64,000 nucleotides of DNA from Vibrio porteresiae DSM 19223 (GCF_024347055.1 NZ_AP024895.1:248001-312000); one strand, 5' to 3'; positions 35,241-48,420 are shown, counted from the first letter of the stretch. Made by a program: numbers and translations. The notes: generated from the letters alone by a model not told the origin.

Positions 35241-36542
35241 TTACGAATCCTTTTTCTGATTAGGATGTGAACGACGTTGTGGTTTACGTTTACCCGAGTT
35301 GCGTGCGCCGCCGGTGTTGGTACGACGTTGTTGTGGGTTCTTACGTAGAATAATCGGTTTTGGCAAATCAGTGAGCAGGGCAGTTGCATCATACTCAGAC
35401 ATAGGAATTGAGTGCTCGATGTACTCTTCGATGCCTGGTAGGTTTACTGCGTATTGTTCACAAGCAAAACTGATTGAGTTACCACTTGCGCCTGCGCGAC
35501 CTGTACGACCAATGCGGTGTACGTAATCTTCACAATCGTCAGGTAAGTCATAGTTAAAGACGTGAGTTACTTGTGGAATGTGCAGGCCACGAGCAGCAAC
35601 GTCGGTTGCAACCAAAATGTCCAATTCGCCGCGAGTGAATTCTTCAAGAATACGCTCACGTTTCTTCTGTGGTACATCGCCAGTTAATAGGCCAACACGG
35701 TGTTGGTCTGCTGCAAGATGACCCCAAATTTTTTCGCATTGGTGTTTGGTATTCGCAAAAATAATCGCGCGATCTGGCCACTCTTCTTCGATAAGAGTTT
35801 GTAGTAGCGCCATTTTGTGTTCGTTAGACGGATAGAACAATTCTTCTTTAATCAGAGCACCGGTTTTTTGCGATGGTTCCACCACCACATGTTCAGGGGT
35901 GTTCATGTGTTCAAACGCCAATTCTTGCACTCGGTAAGACAGAGTGGCTGAAAACAGCATATTGAGACGATCTTTCGGCTCCGGCATACGACGGAATAGG
36001 AAACGGATGTCTTTAATAAAGCCAAGGTCAAACATACGGTCTGCTTCATCCAATACAACCGCTTGAATGTTGTTTAGATTAAACGCACGTTGTTTGTAAA
36101 AATCGATGATACGACCGGTGGTACCGATCAGAACATCAACACCTTCTTGAAGCTTGGCTAACTGTTTATCGTAGCTTTCACCTCCATAGGCGAGCGCTGC
36201 TTTGAGGCCTGTGCTCTCAATTAGACACTCTGCGTCATGATAGATCTGAATCGCCAATTCGCGGGTCGGAGCCATAATGATGGCGCGAGGTTGAGTTGGC
36301 TGACGACCTTCATGTTCAGGTGTCACTAGCAAATGGTTAAAGGTAGCAGTAAGAAACGCAAGCGTCTTACCAGTCCCCGTTTGGGCCTGGCCTGCAATGT
36401 CTTGGCCGGCGAGCAGTACCGGCAACGCCATGGCCTGAATCGGGGTGCAATATTCGAACCCTTTTTTATTCAGTCCATCAATGACTTGCGGGTGTAAACC
36501 GAAGTCGGCGAATTTTTGCTCTGTGATATGCGTCTTTTTCAT
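35241..36542 (-). CDS. rhlB: ATP-dependent RNA helicase RhlB
   Basis: DEAD-box helicase that unwinds structured mRNA in the degradosome with RNase E. It has 433 residues. Visible motifs: Q-motif region FEYCTPIQ, Walker A AQTGTGKT (53-60), PTRELA (92-97), DEAD box at 165-168 in VVLDEADRMFD, SAT near 197, and HRIGRTGRAG in the second RecA lobe. The last 40 residues are basic (RKPQRRSHPNQKKDS), a likely RNA-binding tail. It heads the rhlB-gppA pair and is divergent from trxA, as in E. coli. Confidence 0.97.
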   Translation of the reverse strand: MKKTHITEQKFADFGLHPQVIDGLNKKGFEYCTPIQAMALPVLLAGQDIAGQAQTGTGKTLAFLTATFNHLLVTPEHEGRQPTQPRAIIMAPTRELAIQIYHDAECLIESTGLKAALAYGGESYDKQLAKLQEGVDVLIGTTGRIIDFYKQRAFNLNNIQAVVLDEADRMFDLGFIKDIRFLFRRMPEPKDRLNMLFSATLSYRVQELAFEHMNTPEHVVVEPSQKTGALIKEELFYPSNEHKMALLQTLIEEEWPDRAIIFANTKHQCEKIWGHLAADQHRVGLLTGDVPQKKRERILEEFTRGELDILVATDVAARGLHIPQVTHVFNYDLPDDCEDYVHRIGRTGRAGASGNSISFACEQYAVNLPGIEEYIEHSIPMSEYDATALLTDLPKPIILRKNPQQRRTNTGGARNSGKRKPQRRSHPNQKKDS

Positions 36543-36653
36543 AGCTATAGAATATCAGCCTAGGCTTGCAATATGGAAGTAAATACATTCCAATAGAGCA
36601 TCTATTTACTGGTTAGTATGCAACCAGTTCAGAAAAACACAGTGGAGTGGAAG

Positions 36654-36980
36654 ATGAGTGATAAATTTTTGCAGCTAACAGATGATAGTTTTGAAGCTGA
36701 TGTAATCAATGCTGCAGGCCCTGTTCTTGTTGATTTTTGGGCAGAATGGTGTGGTCCTTGTAAAATGATTGCTCCAATTCTTGACGAAGTCGCAGAAGAA
36801 TACGAAGGCAAGCTCACTATCGGTAAACTAAACATCGACCAAAACGCAGGTACACCACCTAAATATGGTATTCGTGGTATTCCAACGCTTCTTTTGTTTA
36901 AAGATGGTAGTGTTGCTGCAACAAAAGTAGGTGCATTGTCGAAGACTCAACTTAAAGAATTCCTAGACGCAAACCTATAA
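36654..36980 (+). CDS. trxA: Thioredoxin 1
   Basis: General cytosolic disulfide reductase that recycles ribonucleotide reductase, methionine sulfoxide reductase and others. It has 108 residues. The active site WCGPC is at 32-36 (Cys33, Cys36). The cis-Pro loop GIRGIPTLLLFKDG is intact. I moved the start to the ATG at 36654, giving MSDKFLQLTD, with GGAG upstream. It is divergent from rhlB and precedes rho, an order conserved in gamma-proteobacteria; a terminator follows. Confidence 0.98.
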   Translation: MSDKFLQLTDDSFEADVINAAGPVLVDFWAEWCGPCKMIAPILDEVAEEYEGKLTIGKLNIDQNAGTPPKYGIRGIPTLLLFKDGSVAATKVGALSKTQLKEFLDANL

Positions 36981-36993
36981 TTCACATTTACAT

Positions 36994-37028
36994 AAACCGT
37001 ACATAGAAATATGTGCGGTTTGTTTTTT
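36994..37028 (+). terminator. Terminator of trxA
   Basis: An 11-bp stem (36994-37004 with 37011-37021, one U-G pair), 6-base loop and TTTTTT, 13 bases after the trxA stop. Confidence 0.9.
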
Positions 37029-37181
37029 GAAAAAAACAATTTCTAGACTAGGCTATGTTTTAGTGCTAGTTTATCGCACGTTAATTAAACAAGTGTTCAC
37101 TTCTTGGTCAATCCTGAGACCAAATCCTTCTTACTTAACTAGAAAACAGATCCTATTTTGACTAAACAAGTATCCACCACA

Positions 37182-38441
37182 ATGAATCTAACTGAATTGA
37201 AGAACAGACCTGTGTCTGATCTTGTGAAACTTGGTGAAAGCCTAGGCCTTGAAAATCTAGCACGCCTGAGAAAACAAGATATCATCTTCGCCATCCTTAA
37301 AGCGCACGCAAAAAGTGGTGAAGATATCTTTGGCGACGGGGTGCTGGAAATTCTGCAAGACGGTTTTGGTTTCCTACGCAGCGCAGACAGCTCATATCTG
37401 GCCGGTCCAGATGATATTTATGTGTCTCCAAGCCAGATCCGCCGCTTTAACTTGCGTACAGGCGACTCAATCGCTGGGAAAATCCGTCCGCCTAAAGAAG
37501 GTGAGCGTTACTTTGCACTTCTAAAAGTGAACACTGTTAACGATGACAAACCTGATAACGCCCGCAATAAAATCCTCTTTGAAAACTTAACTCCTCTACA
37601 TGCCAATGAACGTATGGTTATGGAACGTGGTAACGGTTCAACAGAAGATATTACTGCGCGTGTTCTTGATTTAGCTGCTCCAATTGGTAAAGGTCAACGT
37701 GGTCTAATCGTTGCTCCGCCAAAAGCAGGTAAAACAATGCTGTTGCAAAACATTGCACAAAGCATTGCCAGCAACCATCCTGAATGTGTGCTTATGGTAC
37801 TTCTTATCGACGAACGTCCTGAAGAAGTAACTGAGATGCAACGCCTAGTTAAAGGTGAAGTCGTTGCGTCTACATTCGATGAGCCAGCTTCTCGTCACGT
37901 ACAAGTGGCTGAAATGGTTATCGAAAAAGCTAAGCGTTTAGTAGAGCACAAAAAAGACGTTGTTATTCTTCTCGACTCTATCACTCGTCTTGCTCGTGCA
38001 TACAACACCGTTGTGCCTTCTTCAGGTAAAGTCCTGACCGGTGGTGTGGATGCCAACGCGTTACATCGTCCAAAACGTTTCTTCGGTGCTGCTCGTAATG
38101 TTGAAGAAGGTGGTAGCTTAACTATCATCGCAACAGCACTAGTAGATACGGGTTCTAAAATGGATGAAGTTATTTACGAAGAGTTCAAAGGTACAGGTAA
38201 CATGGAACTGCACTTGAACCGTAAGATTGCTGAGAAACGTGTTTTCCCTGCAATTGACTTCAACCGTTCTGGTACTCGTCGCGAAGAGTTGTTGACTAAG
38301 ACTGATGAGCTACAAAAAATGTGGATTCTACGTAAGATCGTGCACCCAATGGGCGAATCTGATGCAATGGAATTCCTCATCGACAAATTGGCGATGACTA
38401 AAACCAACGACGAATTCTTCGACGCGATGCGTCGTCAATAA
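37182..38441 (+). CDS. rho: Transcription termination factor Rho
   Basis: Hexameric RNA-dependent ATPase that ends untranslated transcripts. It has 419 residues, as in E. coli. The N-terminal RNA-binding OSB domain includes EDIFGDGVLEILQDGFGFLR, the Walker A motif APPKAGKT is near residue 180, Walker B VVILLDSITRLARAY follows, and the secondary-site loops are conserved. I chose the ATG at 37182 (MNLTELKNRPVS); a TTG eight codons upstream is open but non-standard. The SD is weak, and a 150-base leader precedes the gene. In E. coli rho is autoregulated through its leader, so the same may apply here. Confidence 0.98.
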   Translation: MNLTELKNRPVSDLVKLGESLGLENLARLRKQDIIFAILKAHAKSGEDIFGDGVLEILQDGFGFLRSADSSYLAGPDDIYVSPSQIRRFNLRTGDSIAGKIRPPKEGERYFALLKVNTVNDDKPDNARNKILFENLTPLHANERMVMERGNGSTEDITARVLDLAAPIGKGQRGLIVAPPKAGKTMLLQNIAQSIASNHPECVLMVLLIDERPEEVTEMQRLVKGEVVASTFDEPASRHVQVAEMVIEKAKRLVEHKKDVVILLDSITRLARAYNTVVPSSGKVLTGGVDANALHRPKRFFGAARNVEEGGSLTIIATALVDTGSKMDEVIYEEFKGTGNMELHLNRKIAEKRVFPAIDFNRSGTRREELLTKTDELQKMWILRKIVHPMGESDAMEFLIDKLAMTKTNDEFFDAMRRQ

Positions 38442-38454
38442 GTCAGATTGGTAG

Positions 38455-38484
38455 AAAAACACCACCTTTTAGGGTGGTGTTTTT
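38455..38484 (+). terminator. Terminator of rho
   Basis: 12-bp stem AAAAACACCACC with GGTGGTGTTTTT, loop TTTTAG, 13 bases after the rho stop. Confidence 0.92.
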
Positions 38485-38542
38485 GTTTGCATTCTGGTGA
38501 GTGTCCAGCCACACTTAACGAGAATGAAAATAAGGAGTAATT

Positions 38543-39526
38543 ATGCAACAAGGAATGTTGTGCTCGCTTCTTTTATCGTTAGCGCTTTACACTGGCTCCG
38601 CCTCTGCGGTGGACATGTCGACTACTGAGCAGCAGTATTTACTACAGGACGTAACACTGCAGCATAAAGTGGATCAGTTGTATGACTACGCGATTCAAGA
38701 CAATATAGATGCACTTAATTTTGCTTTGCAGCGTCTCGCGTTGCCTCAGCAAGAAGCCGCTCGTTTTTTGCTATTTCAAAAAATGGAGCAGCAAGGTTTG
38801 TCGCTCTCATCCTCTTTAGTTGATTTTGTTCAACTGCAAAACCGTATTCTTCCTGTTTACCAAATCACAGAAAAAGGCGATGGCTATGAGTTTTCTGTGC
38901 CTGCATTTAACTATTCTTCAATTGGTTTAAGGCTGCTAAAACATTGGAAACAAGATCAGCGTGCTGTCGATTTTGTATTAAGGGCAGAATTGAAAGAGCT
39001 GAATTTGAAAGAGTGGTTGTCTGGGTCAGAGAGTTTGTCACACGAAAAACTGTTGATTCAGGAGTTGGATCGATTGTCTGTCGGGGCTATTCAAGCGTTA
39101 GTGAACCAACTGACCAATGTTAAGGTGACGAGTTGGTTACCTTCTTCTGCTGTCATGGTGCGTTTGGCTCAAATTAGCCAAAACCAAGAGATCTATAAGT
39201 TGTTATGGTTGATGCGAGCGGATTCGGCGATTGAATCAGAACTGGATAGATTATCTAAGCGTCATGATAAATTCGCCATTTCTCAATTAATGCTCGCAGC
39301 TCAAAATCCTCGTTTAAAGGATCAAGCCATTCGTGATTTAGCACAAATTAATCCGATGAGTGAAGAAGTCAAAACCTTCCTAGTTGGCCGACTGTCTGAC
39401 GATGATGATGTAGTGAGCGTCGCTAGTACGTTAGTCGAGCAGGGACAGCAATCGTGGTTACAAGAGTTGCTCGACTCCAATAAGCAAGTAAAAGCCAATG
39501 CAATTATGCAGGTGTTAAATCGTTAG
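38543..39526 (+). CDS. Secreted all-helical protein of unknown function
   Basis: I do not recognise this protein of 327 residues. It has a clear Sec signal peptide (MQQGMLCSLLLSLALYTGSASA, cleaved near residue 22) and no lipobox, so it is probably periplasmic. The rest looks mainly alpha-helical, with short leucine-rich helix pairs. The last 100 residues (DKFAISQLMLAAQ, KDQAIRDLAQINPMSEEVKT, VSVASTLVEQGQQSWLQELL) resemble HEAT-type repeats by pattern. There is no catalytic motif. AAGGAG precedes the ATG. It sits alone between the rho terminator and ubiD. It could be a scaffold or binding protein, which is a guess. Confidence 0.75.
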   Translation: MQQGMLCSLLLSLALYTGSASAVDMSTTEQQYLLQDVTLQHKVDQLYDYAIQDNIDALNFALQRLALPQQEAARFLLFQKMEQQGLSLSSSLVDFVQLQNRILPVYQITEKGDGYEFSVPAFNYSSIGLRLLKHWKQDQRAVDFVLRAELKELNLKEWLSGSESLSHEKLLIQELDRLSVGAIQALVNQLTNVKVTSWLPSSAVMVRLAQISQNQEIYKLLWLMRADSAIESELDRLSKRHDKFAISQLMLAAQNPRLKDQAIRDLAQINPMSEEVKTFLVGRLSDDDDVVSVASTLVEQGQQSWLQELLDSNKQVKANAIMQVLNR

Positions 39527-39642
39527 TAATGAAACGCGAAGGCAAGATCTTCTAATCCAGTTTGGGTTTTTGTGAAAAAGAAGAAACGAGCAATCGGACT
39601 TTTTGTTATACTGCTTTCATCCTAAATAGCGTTGAAACACCC

Positions 39643-41496
39643 ATGATTTTTAAGGACTTACCCGAATTTATAGCTTATTTGGAAAAAAATCGGCTATTAA
39701 AACGCATAGCTCATCCTATTGATCCTCATTATGAAATGACAGAGATCAGCGATCGCACCTTGCGTGCTGGTGGCCCTGCTTTGTTATTTGAAAATCCTAT
39801 TGGTTATGATATGCCGGTACTCACCAACCTCTTTGGTACACCAGAGCGTGTGGCGTTAGGTATGGGAAGAGAGGATGTGCAAGGCTTGCGTGAAGTGGGT
39901 AAGTGGCTTGCTTATCTAAAAGAGCCTGAGCCACCACGTGGTTTAAAAGAGGCATTTGAAAAATTACCTGTATTTAAACAGGTACTGAATATGCCGGCTA
40001 AGCGTGTGCGTCGTGCTCCATGTCAGGAAGTGATCTGGCAAGGTGACGAAGTCGATCTCGATAAAATCCCGGTAATGAGCTGTTGGGCTGATGATGTCGC
40101 ACCGTTAATGACTTGGGGGCTCACCGTCACCAAGGGACCAACTAAAAAGCGACAAAACATCGGCATTTATCGCCAGCAAAAAATTGGGAAGAATAAAATC
40201 ATAATGCGTTGGCTTGCTCATCGCGGTGGGGCATTGGATTTTCAAGACTGGCAAGAAGCAAACCCCGGTAAGCCATTTCCTGTTTCTGTCGCGTTTGGTG
40301 CTGACCCTGCTACGATTCTTGCTGCCGTCACGCCTATTCCTGATACCTTGTCTGAATATGCCTTTGCTGGGCTTCTACGTGGCAGCCGATCTGAAGTCAC
40401 CAAATCGTTAAGTAATGATCTCGATATTCCTGCCAGTGCTGAGTTGGTATTAGAAGGTTACATCGACCCAAATGAGTATGCTCAAGAGGGGCCTTATGGC
40501 GATCATACCGGTTACTACAATGAAGTAGAGATGCATCGTGTCTTCACGGTGACCCATGTCTCTATGCGCAACAAACCCATTTATCACAGTACTTATACTG
40601 GTCGTCCACCAGATGAGCCTGCCGTTCTTGGTGTGGCATTGAATGAAGTCTTTGTTCCTATTCTACAAAAGCAATTTCCTGAGATTGCTGATTTTTATTT
40701 ACCGCCAGAAGGTTGTTCTTACCGATTGGCAGTAGTGACTATGAAGAAGCAGTATCCGGGACATGCGAAGCGAGTGATGATGGGTGTGTGGTCTTTCTTG
40801 CGCCAATTTATGTACACCAAGTATGTCATTGTCTGTGATGAGAGTGTTGACCCTCGTAACTGGGATGACGTTATTAAAGCAATGACGGATAACATGGCGC
40901 CGGTTGCTGACTCACTCTTTATTGAAAATACTCCCATCGATTCGCTTGATTTTGCTTCGCCAGTGGTTGGCCTTGGTTCAAAGTTGGGGATGGATGCCAC
41001 TATTAAGTGGGAGCCTGAATTGGCGATGACCCAAATGAATGCGGTGTCCTCGAAAACAGGTGCTGAGAGGTCTTTAATAGACGCTGTGAAATTGCAATAT
41101 CCGCGAATCCGAGATATTCACTTACCAGAGTCAGCACAAGGACGCTTTGTCTTAATCAATATGGAAAAAGATGAGGCGGGACAATCTGAGGACGTATTGC
41201 AGGCGGTAATCAATGCATTATCGGAATGTCACGATGTGAAGTTTATTGCCCTGTTCGATTTGGATGTGAATATTCACGATTGGAAAGACGTGATCTGGGC
41301 AATCACGACGCGAATGGATCCTGAACGGGATTCGTTGCGTGTTAAAGCTGCTGGTGGGCGTAGCTCTCTATTAGCAATGGATGCCACCAATAAATTTAAT
41401 GGTGAAGTTCAGCGTGAGTGGGGGACGCCAATTAAGAAAGATCCTAAACTGGTAGCTAAGATTGATGAATTATGGGATGAGTTAGATATCCTATGA
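39643..41496 (+). CDS. ubiD: Octaprenyl-hydroxybenzoate decarboxylase UbiD
   Basis: Prenylated-FMN decarboxylase that removes the carboxyl group from 3-polyprenyl-4-hydroxybenzoate in ubiquinone synthesis; the cofactor is made by UbiX. It has 617 residues, about 120 more than E. coli UbiD (497), with the extra length at the C-terminus (from about residue 495). By motif, the catalytic triad would be Arg177 (NIGIYRQQ), Glu282 and Asp287 (EGPYGDHTGYY). I chose the ATG at 39643 because it begins the conserved text MIFKDLPEFIAYLEKNR. The stop overlaps the next ATG (ATGA), so it is coupled to the ferredoxin gene and fre. Confidence 0.95.
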   Translation: MIFKDLPEFIAYLEKNRLLKRIAHPIDPHYEMTEISDRTLRAGGPALLFENPIGYDMPVLTNLFGTPERVALGMGREDVQGLREVGKWLAYLKEPEPPRGLKEAFEKLPVFKQVLNMPAKRVRRAPCQEVIWQGDEVDLDKIPVMSCWADDVAPLMTWGLTVTKGPTKKRQNIGIYRQQKIGKNKIIMRWLAHRGGALDFQDWQEANPGKPFPVSVAFGADPATILAAVTPIPDTLSEYAFAGLLRGSRSEVTKSLSNDLDIPASAELVLEGYIDPNEYAQEGPYGDHTGYYNEVEMHRVFTVTHVSMRNKPIYHSTYTGRPPDEPAVLGVALNEVFVPILQKQFPEIADFYLPPEGCSYRLAVVTMKKQYPGHAKRVMMGVWSFLRQFMYTKYVIVCDESVDPRNWDDVIKAMTDNMAPVADSLFIENTPIDSLDFASPVVGLGSKLGMDATIKWEPELAMTQMNAVSSKTGAERSLIDAVKLQYPRIRDIHLPESAQGRFVLINMEKDEAGQSEDVLQAVINALSECHDVKFIALFDLDVNIHDWKDVIWAITTRMDPERDSLRVKAAGGRSSLLAMDATNKFNGEVQREWGTPIKKDPKLVAKIDELWDELDIL

Positions 41497-41762
41497 CCCA
41501 TACTGTTATATTACTTCCTAGTAACATCCAGTTTGAGGTTGAACCTGGGCAAACGGTGTTAGAGGCTGCGCTCAACCAGCAGATTTCCTTTCCACATCGT
41601 TGTCAGGTTGGTGCATGTGCTGCATGCCTATGTCGAAAAGTAGAAGGTGAAGTGAGTTATCAACTTGAGCCCATGCTGACAGAAAAAGAGCAGCAGTTAG
41701 GTTGGGTGTTTGCGTGCCAAGCTTCCCCTGAAAGTGATTTAGTACTTACTTTTGAAGAGTAA
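41493..41762 (+). CDS. Plant-type [2Fe-2S] ferredoxin
   Basis: Small electron carrier of 89 residues. The four cluster Cys are in the plant-type spacing: Cys37, Cys42 and Cys45 in RCQVGACAACLCRKVEGE, and Cys75 in WVFACQAS. An additional Cys47 is present. The start overlaps the ubiD stop by four bases, and fre follows after 15 bases, so all three are probably translated from one mRNA. Related modules are often fused to FNR-like reductases; here the ferredoxin and the flavin reductase are separate but adjacent. A role in passing electrons from Fre, perhaps to quinone or flavin chemistry, is inferred only. Confidence 0.9.
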   Translation: MTHTVILLPSNIQFEVEPGQTVLEAALNQQISFPHRCQVGACAACLCRKVEGEVSYQLEPMLTEKEQQLGWVFACQASPESDLVLTFEE

Positions 41763-41777
41763 GTTTAGAGGAACACC

Positions 41778-42485
41778 ATGATTGTAAATTGTAAAGTAAA
41801 GTCGATAGATGCTTTGGCAAGTAATACTTATAAAATTCTTTTGCAGCCAGAAAGCACTGTTACCTTCAAAGCCGGTCAATACCTAATGGTCGTGATGGGT
41901 CTAAAAGATAAGCGTCCATTTTCTATTGCTAATTCGCCCACGAGAGCAGGGGAATTGGAACTGCACATCGGCGCGGCTGAGCATAATGCTTATGCGGGCG
42001 AAGTGGTGGAAAAAATGCGTAATGCTTTGACAACTCAAGATAGCGTGGAAATTGATGTTCCCCATGGCAAAGCCTCTCTTCAAGAAAGCGAACGTCCTTT
42101 ACTTCTGATTGCTGGTGGTACTGGCTTTAGTTACGTTCGTTCAATCCTTGACGATGTGATCGCTCATCAATGGTCACAGCCTACCTATCTATATTGGGGT
42201 GCTAAGGACAAATCGCAGCTTTATGCATTTGATGAGCTCGTGGCTCTTGCTAGCACTCATGCCAATATTCACTTTGTTCCAGTCGTTGAACACCAAGATG
42301 AGAGTTGGACTGGTAAAGTAGGTAATGTTCTTCAAGCTGTGAGTCAAGATTTTGCAACGTTAGAAGAATTTGATATCTATCTAGCAGGTCGTTTTGAAAT
42401 GGCGGGTGCTGCTCGTGACCAGTTTGTTCTAAATAAACAAGCGAATTCAGATCGGATGTTTGCAGACGCTTACGCATTTATTTAA
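41778..42485 (+). CDS. fre: NAD(P)H-flavin reductase
   Basis: FNR-family enzyme that reduces free flavins with NAD(P)H; in luminous vibrios it supplies FMNH2. It has 235 residues. The flavin-site text RPFSIANSP (about 52-60) and the pyridine-nucleotide loop LIAGGTGFSYVRSILDD (about 110-126) are present. No covalent or tight-FAD motif is seen, in line with a free-flavin reductase. ubiD-fre is a conserved neighbourhood in gamma-proteobacteria, and a terminator follows. A spacing of 15 bases with GAGGA before the ATG supports co-translation with the ferredoxin. Confidence 0.95.
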   Translation: MIVNCKVKSIDALASNTYKILLQPESTVTFKAGQYLMVVMGLKDKRPFSIANSPTRAGELELHIGAAEHNAYAGEVVEKMRNALTTQDSVEIDVPHGKASLQESERPLLLIAGGTGFSYVRSILDDVIAHQWSQPTYLYWGAKDKSQLYAFDELVALASTHANIHFVPVVEHQDESWTGKVGNVLQAVSQDFATLEEFDIYLAGRFEMAGAARDQFVLNKQANSDRMFADAYAFI

Positions 42486-42510
42486 GTTTTCTTCATCAGT
42501 CAGATCATCT

Positions 42511-42537
42511 AAAAAGGGCAAAAATGCCCTTTTTTTC
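42511..42537 (+). terminator. Terminator of ubiD-fdx-fre
   Basis: Stem AAAAAGGGCA with TGCCCTTTTT around AAAA and a long T-run, 25 bases after the fre stop. Confidence 0.93.
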
Positions 42538-42597
42538 GCCTATTTGTACACACAAGCAGCGAACGCTCCATTTTTATCGTTTTTTTGCAAAAATCGC

Positions 42598-42625
42598 TTG
42601 CGGCTTTTTAATTACTCCCTATAAT
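42598..42625 (+). promoter_or_regulatory. rRNA operon promoter P1
   Basis: -35 TTGCGG (42598-42603), 16-base spacer, -10 TATAAT (42620-42625) and discriminator GCGCCCTC. A very AT-rich UP-element-like stretch lies directly upstream (42570-42597). This is the usual stringent rrn P1 layout, about 340 bases before 16S. Confidence 0.85.
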
Positions 42626-42714
42626 GCGCCCTCACTGACACGGCAGACGCCACAAGGCTTCAGCAGTATCAGTAAGAGGATAAGACGCTCGAATGAGAAA
42701 GTTGAAAAAAGTGT

Positions 42715-42742
42715 TTGACACTGACAACGAAATCGCTAGAAT
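42715..42742 (+). promoter_or_regulatory. rRNA operon promoter P2
   Basis: Consensus -35 TTGACA (42715-42720), 16-base spacer, -10 TAGAAT (42737-42742), 117 bases after P1. The discriminator is GCACCTCC. Confidence 0.85.
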
Positions 42743-42779
42743 GCACCTCCGCTTCGAAAGAAAAGTTCTTGAAAAGCAA

Positions 42780-42790
42780 GCTCTTTAACA
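42780..42790 (+). promoter_or_regulatory. boxA antitermination site in the rRNA leader
   Basis: GCTCTTTAACA matches the rrn boxA core, where the Nus factors load to prevent Rho termination. It lies after P2; the 16S leader of about 150 bases follows. Confidence 0.85.
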
Positions 42791-42941
42791 ATTTAAACCT
42801 ATCAATCTGTGTGGGCACTCGTTGATGATAATCATAGCTTCTTAGGAAGCACAATGGTTTCAATGAACTGAGTGACCAATTAAGTCTTCGGACTTAGCAC
42901 AGTCAATTTATTCAGTATTCATTGAGCCGAAAAAACTTTTA

Positions 42942-44482
<1,541 letters not shown>

Positions 44483-44590
44483 ATACGAAGATTATTGCGA
44501 TGAGTGTTCACACAGATTGATACGGTTTAATAAAAGAGAGCACCGCGTTAGATTCCTCTGCCCTCAGCCAATTGGCGCAGAGTATATTGT

Positions 44591-44666
44591 GTCCCGTTCG
44601 TCTAGAGGCCTAGGACACCGCCCTTTCACGGCGGTAACAGGGGTTCGACTCCCCTACGGGATACCA
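44591..44666 (+). tRNA. tRNA-Glu (UUC)
   Basis: 76 bases including an encoded CCA. The anticodon loop CCCTTTCACG has anticodon TTC. The D-arm and variable loop match E. coli tRNA-Glu closely. The acceptor stem GTCCCGT/ACGGGAT closes with G1-U72 rather than G-C, and the T-loop reads TTCGACT instead of TTCGAAT. It lies in the 16S-23S spacer and is processed from the rRNA transcript. Confidence 0.96.
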
Positions 44667-45007
44667 TCTTTAAGCACATTTGCTTAAGTGTTCTTAAAAA
44701 TGGTTTTACTTTCGTAATGAAAGAAAATCTTTGCTCTTTAACAATTTGGAAAGCTGACAAAACAATGTTTTATTTCAATGAAATAGAAGATTGTTTGTAA
44801 AGTTCTCAATTGTCTTCGTTATGAAGACAAACAAAAACACATTCAAGTGTTCTTGGATTTACTTTTTAAGTAAACCTTTTGCTTCTGCTTTTTCAAAGCG
44901 GAGATAAGAGGAAAATTGAGTTCGGCAATATCGAGTCTGCAACATGTATAAAAATGCAGACAACCTTGGTGACTTGTTCATCAACTCGAAACTTTTTTGG
45001 GTTGTAT
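44667..45007 (+). other. 16S-23S spacer downstream of tRNA-Glu, with second boxA
   Basis: 341 bases without a gene. A boxA core GCTCTTTAACA lies at 44733-44743, reloading the antitermination complex before 23S. AT-rich sequences around it should pair with the region after 23S as RNase III processing stems. No further tRNA is present in this spacer. Confidence 0.8.
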
Positions 45008-47894
<2,887 letters not shown>

Positions 47895-47978
47895 ACAACA
47901 CCAAAAGGGTTTTGTAGGACTCGATTAAGACACTTGAATTGTGTTGAGACTTGAAACAGCTTTCTAAATTAAAGAATT

Positions 47979-48098
47979 TGCTTGGCGACCATAGCGATTT
48001 GGACCCACCTGATTCCATGCCGAACTCAGAAGTGAAACAAATTAGCGCCGATGGTAGTGTGGGGTTTCCCCATGTGAGAGTAGGACATCGCCAGGCTT
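47979..48098 (+). rRNA. rrf: 5S ribosomal RNA
   Basis: 120 bases, starting TGCTTGGCGACCATAGCG and ending GCCAGGCTT. It has the internal CCGAACTCAGAAGTGAAAC loop. The terminal stem (GCTTGGCG with CGCCAGGC) pairs as expected. It lies 84 bases after 23S. Confidence 0.97.
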
Positions 48099-48143
48099 TA
48101 AATTGCATTAGCGAGATGGATATCTTGTTAATAAGAATACAGC

Positions 48144-48220
48144 GGAGCGGTAGTTCAGTTGGTTAGAATATCGGCCTGTCACGCCGAGGGTCGCGGGTTC
48201 GAGTCCCGTCCGTTCCGCCA
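48144..48220 (+). tRNA. tRNA-Asp (GUC)
   Basis: 77 bases with encoded CCA; the anticodon loop CCTGTCACG has anticodon GTC. Near-identical to E. coli tRNA-Asp. It is the distal tRNA of the rRNA operon, followed by its terminator. Confidence 0.97.
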
Positions 48221-48230
48221 CTAATTAAAG

Positions 48231-48260
48231 AAGCCTCAGTCGAAAGACTGAGGCTTTTTT
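48231..48260 (+). terminator. Terminator of the rRNA operon
   Basis: Perfect 11-bp stem AAGCCTCAGTC with GACTGAGGCTT, GAAA tetraloop and T6, 10 bases after tRNA-Asp. Confidence 0.95.
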
Positions 48261-48420
48261 GCTTTGGATTTTAGCAATATCCACAGATTTCTCTTCTTCT
48301 TTTCATCGTTGTAGCTTGTAGCTTTGAATTGCTTCTAGCTAGCGTTTCTGTGATGGAACGTTTCCAACATTCGCAAGTCCAGACTTTGTTTCCTGACGTC
48401 ATGTCGTAGTATCACGATAC

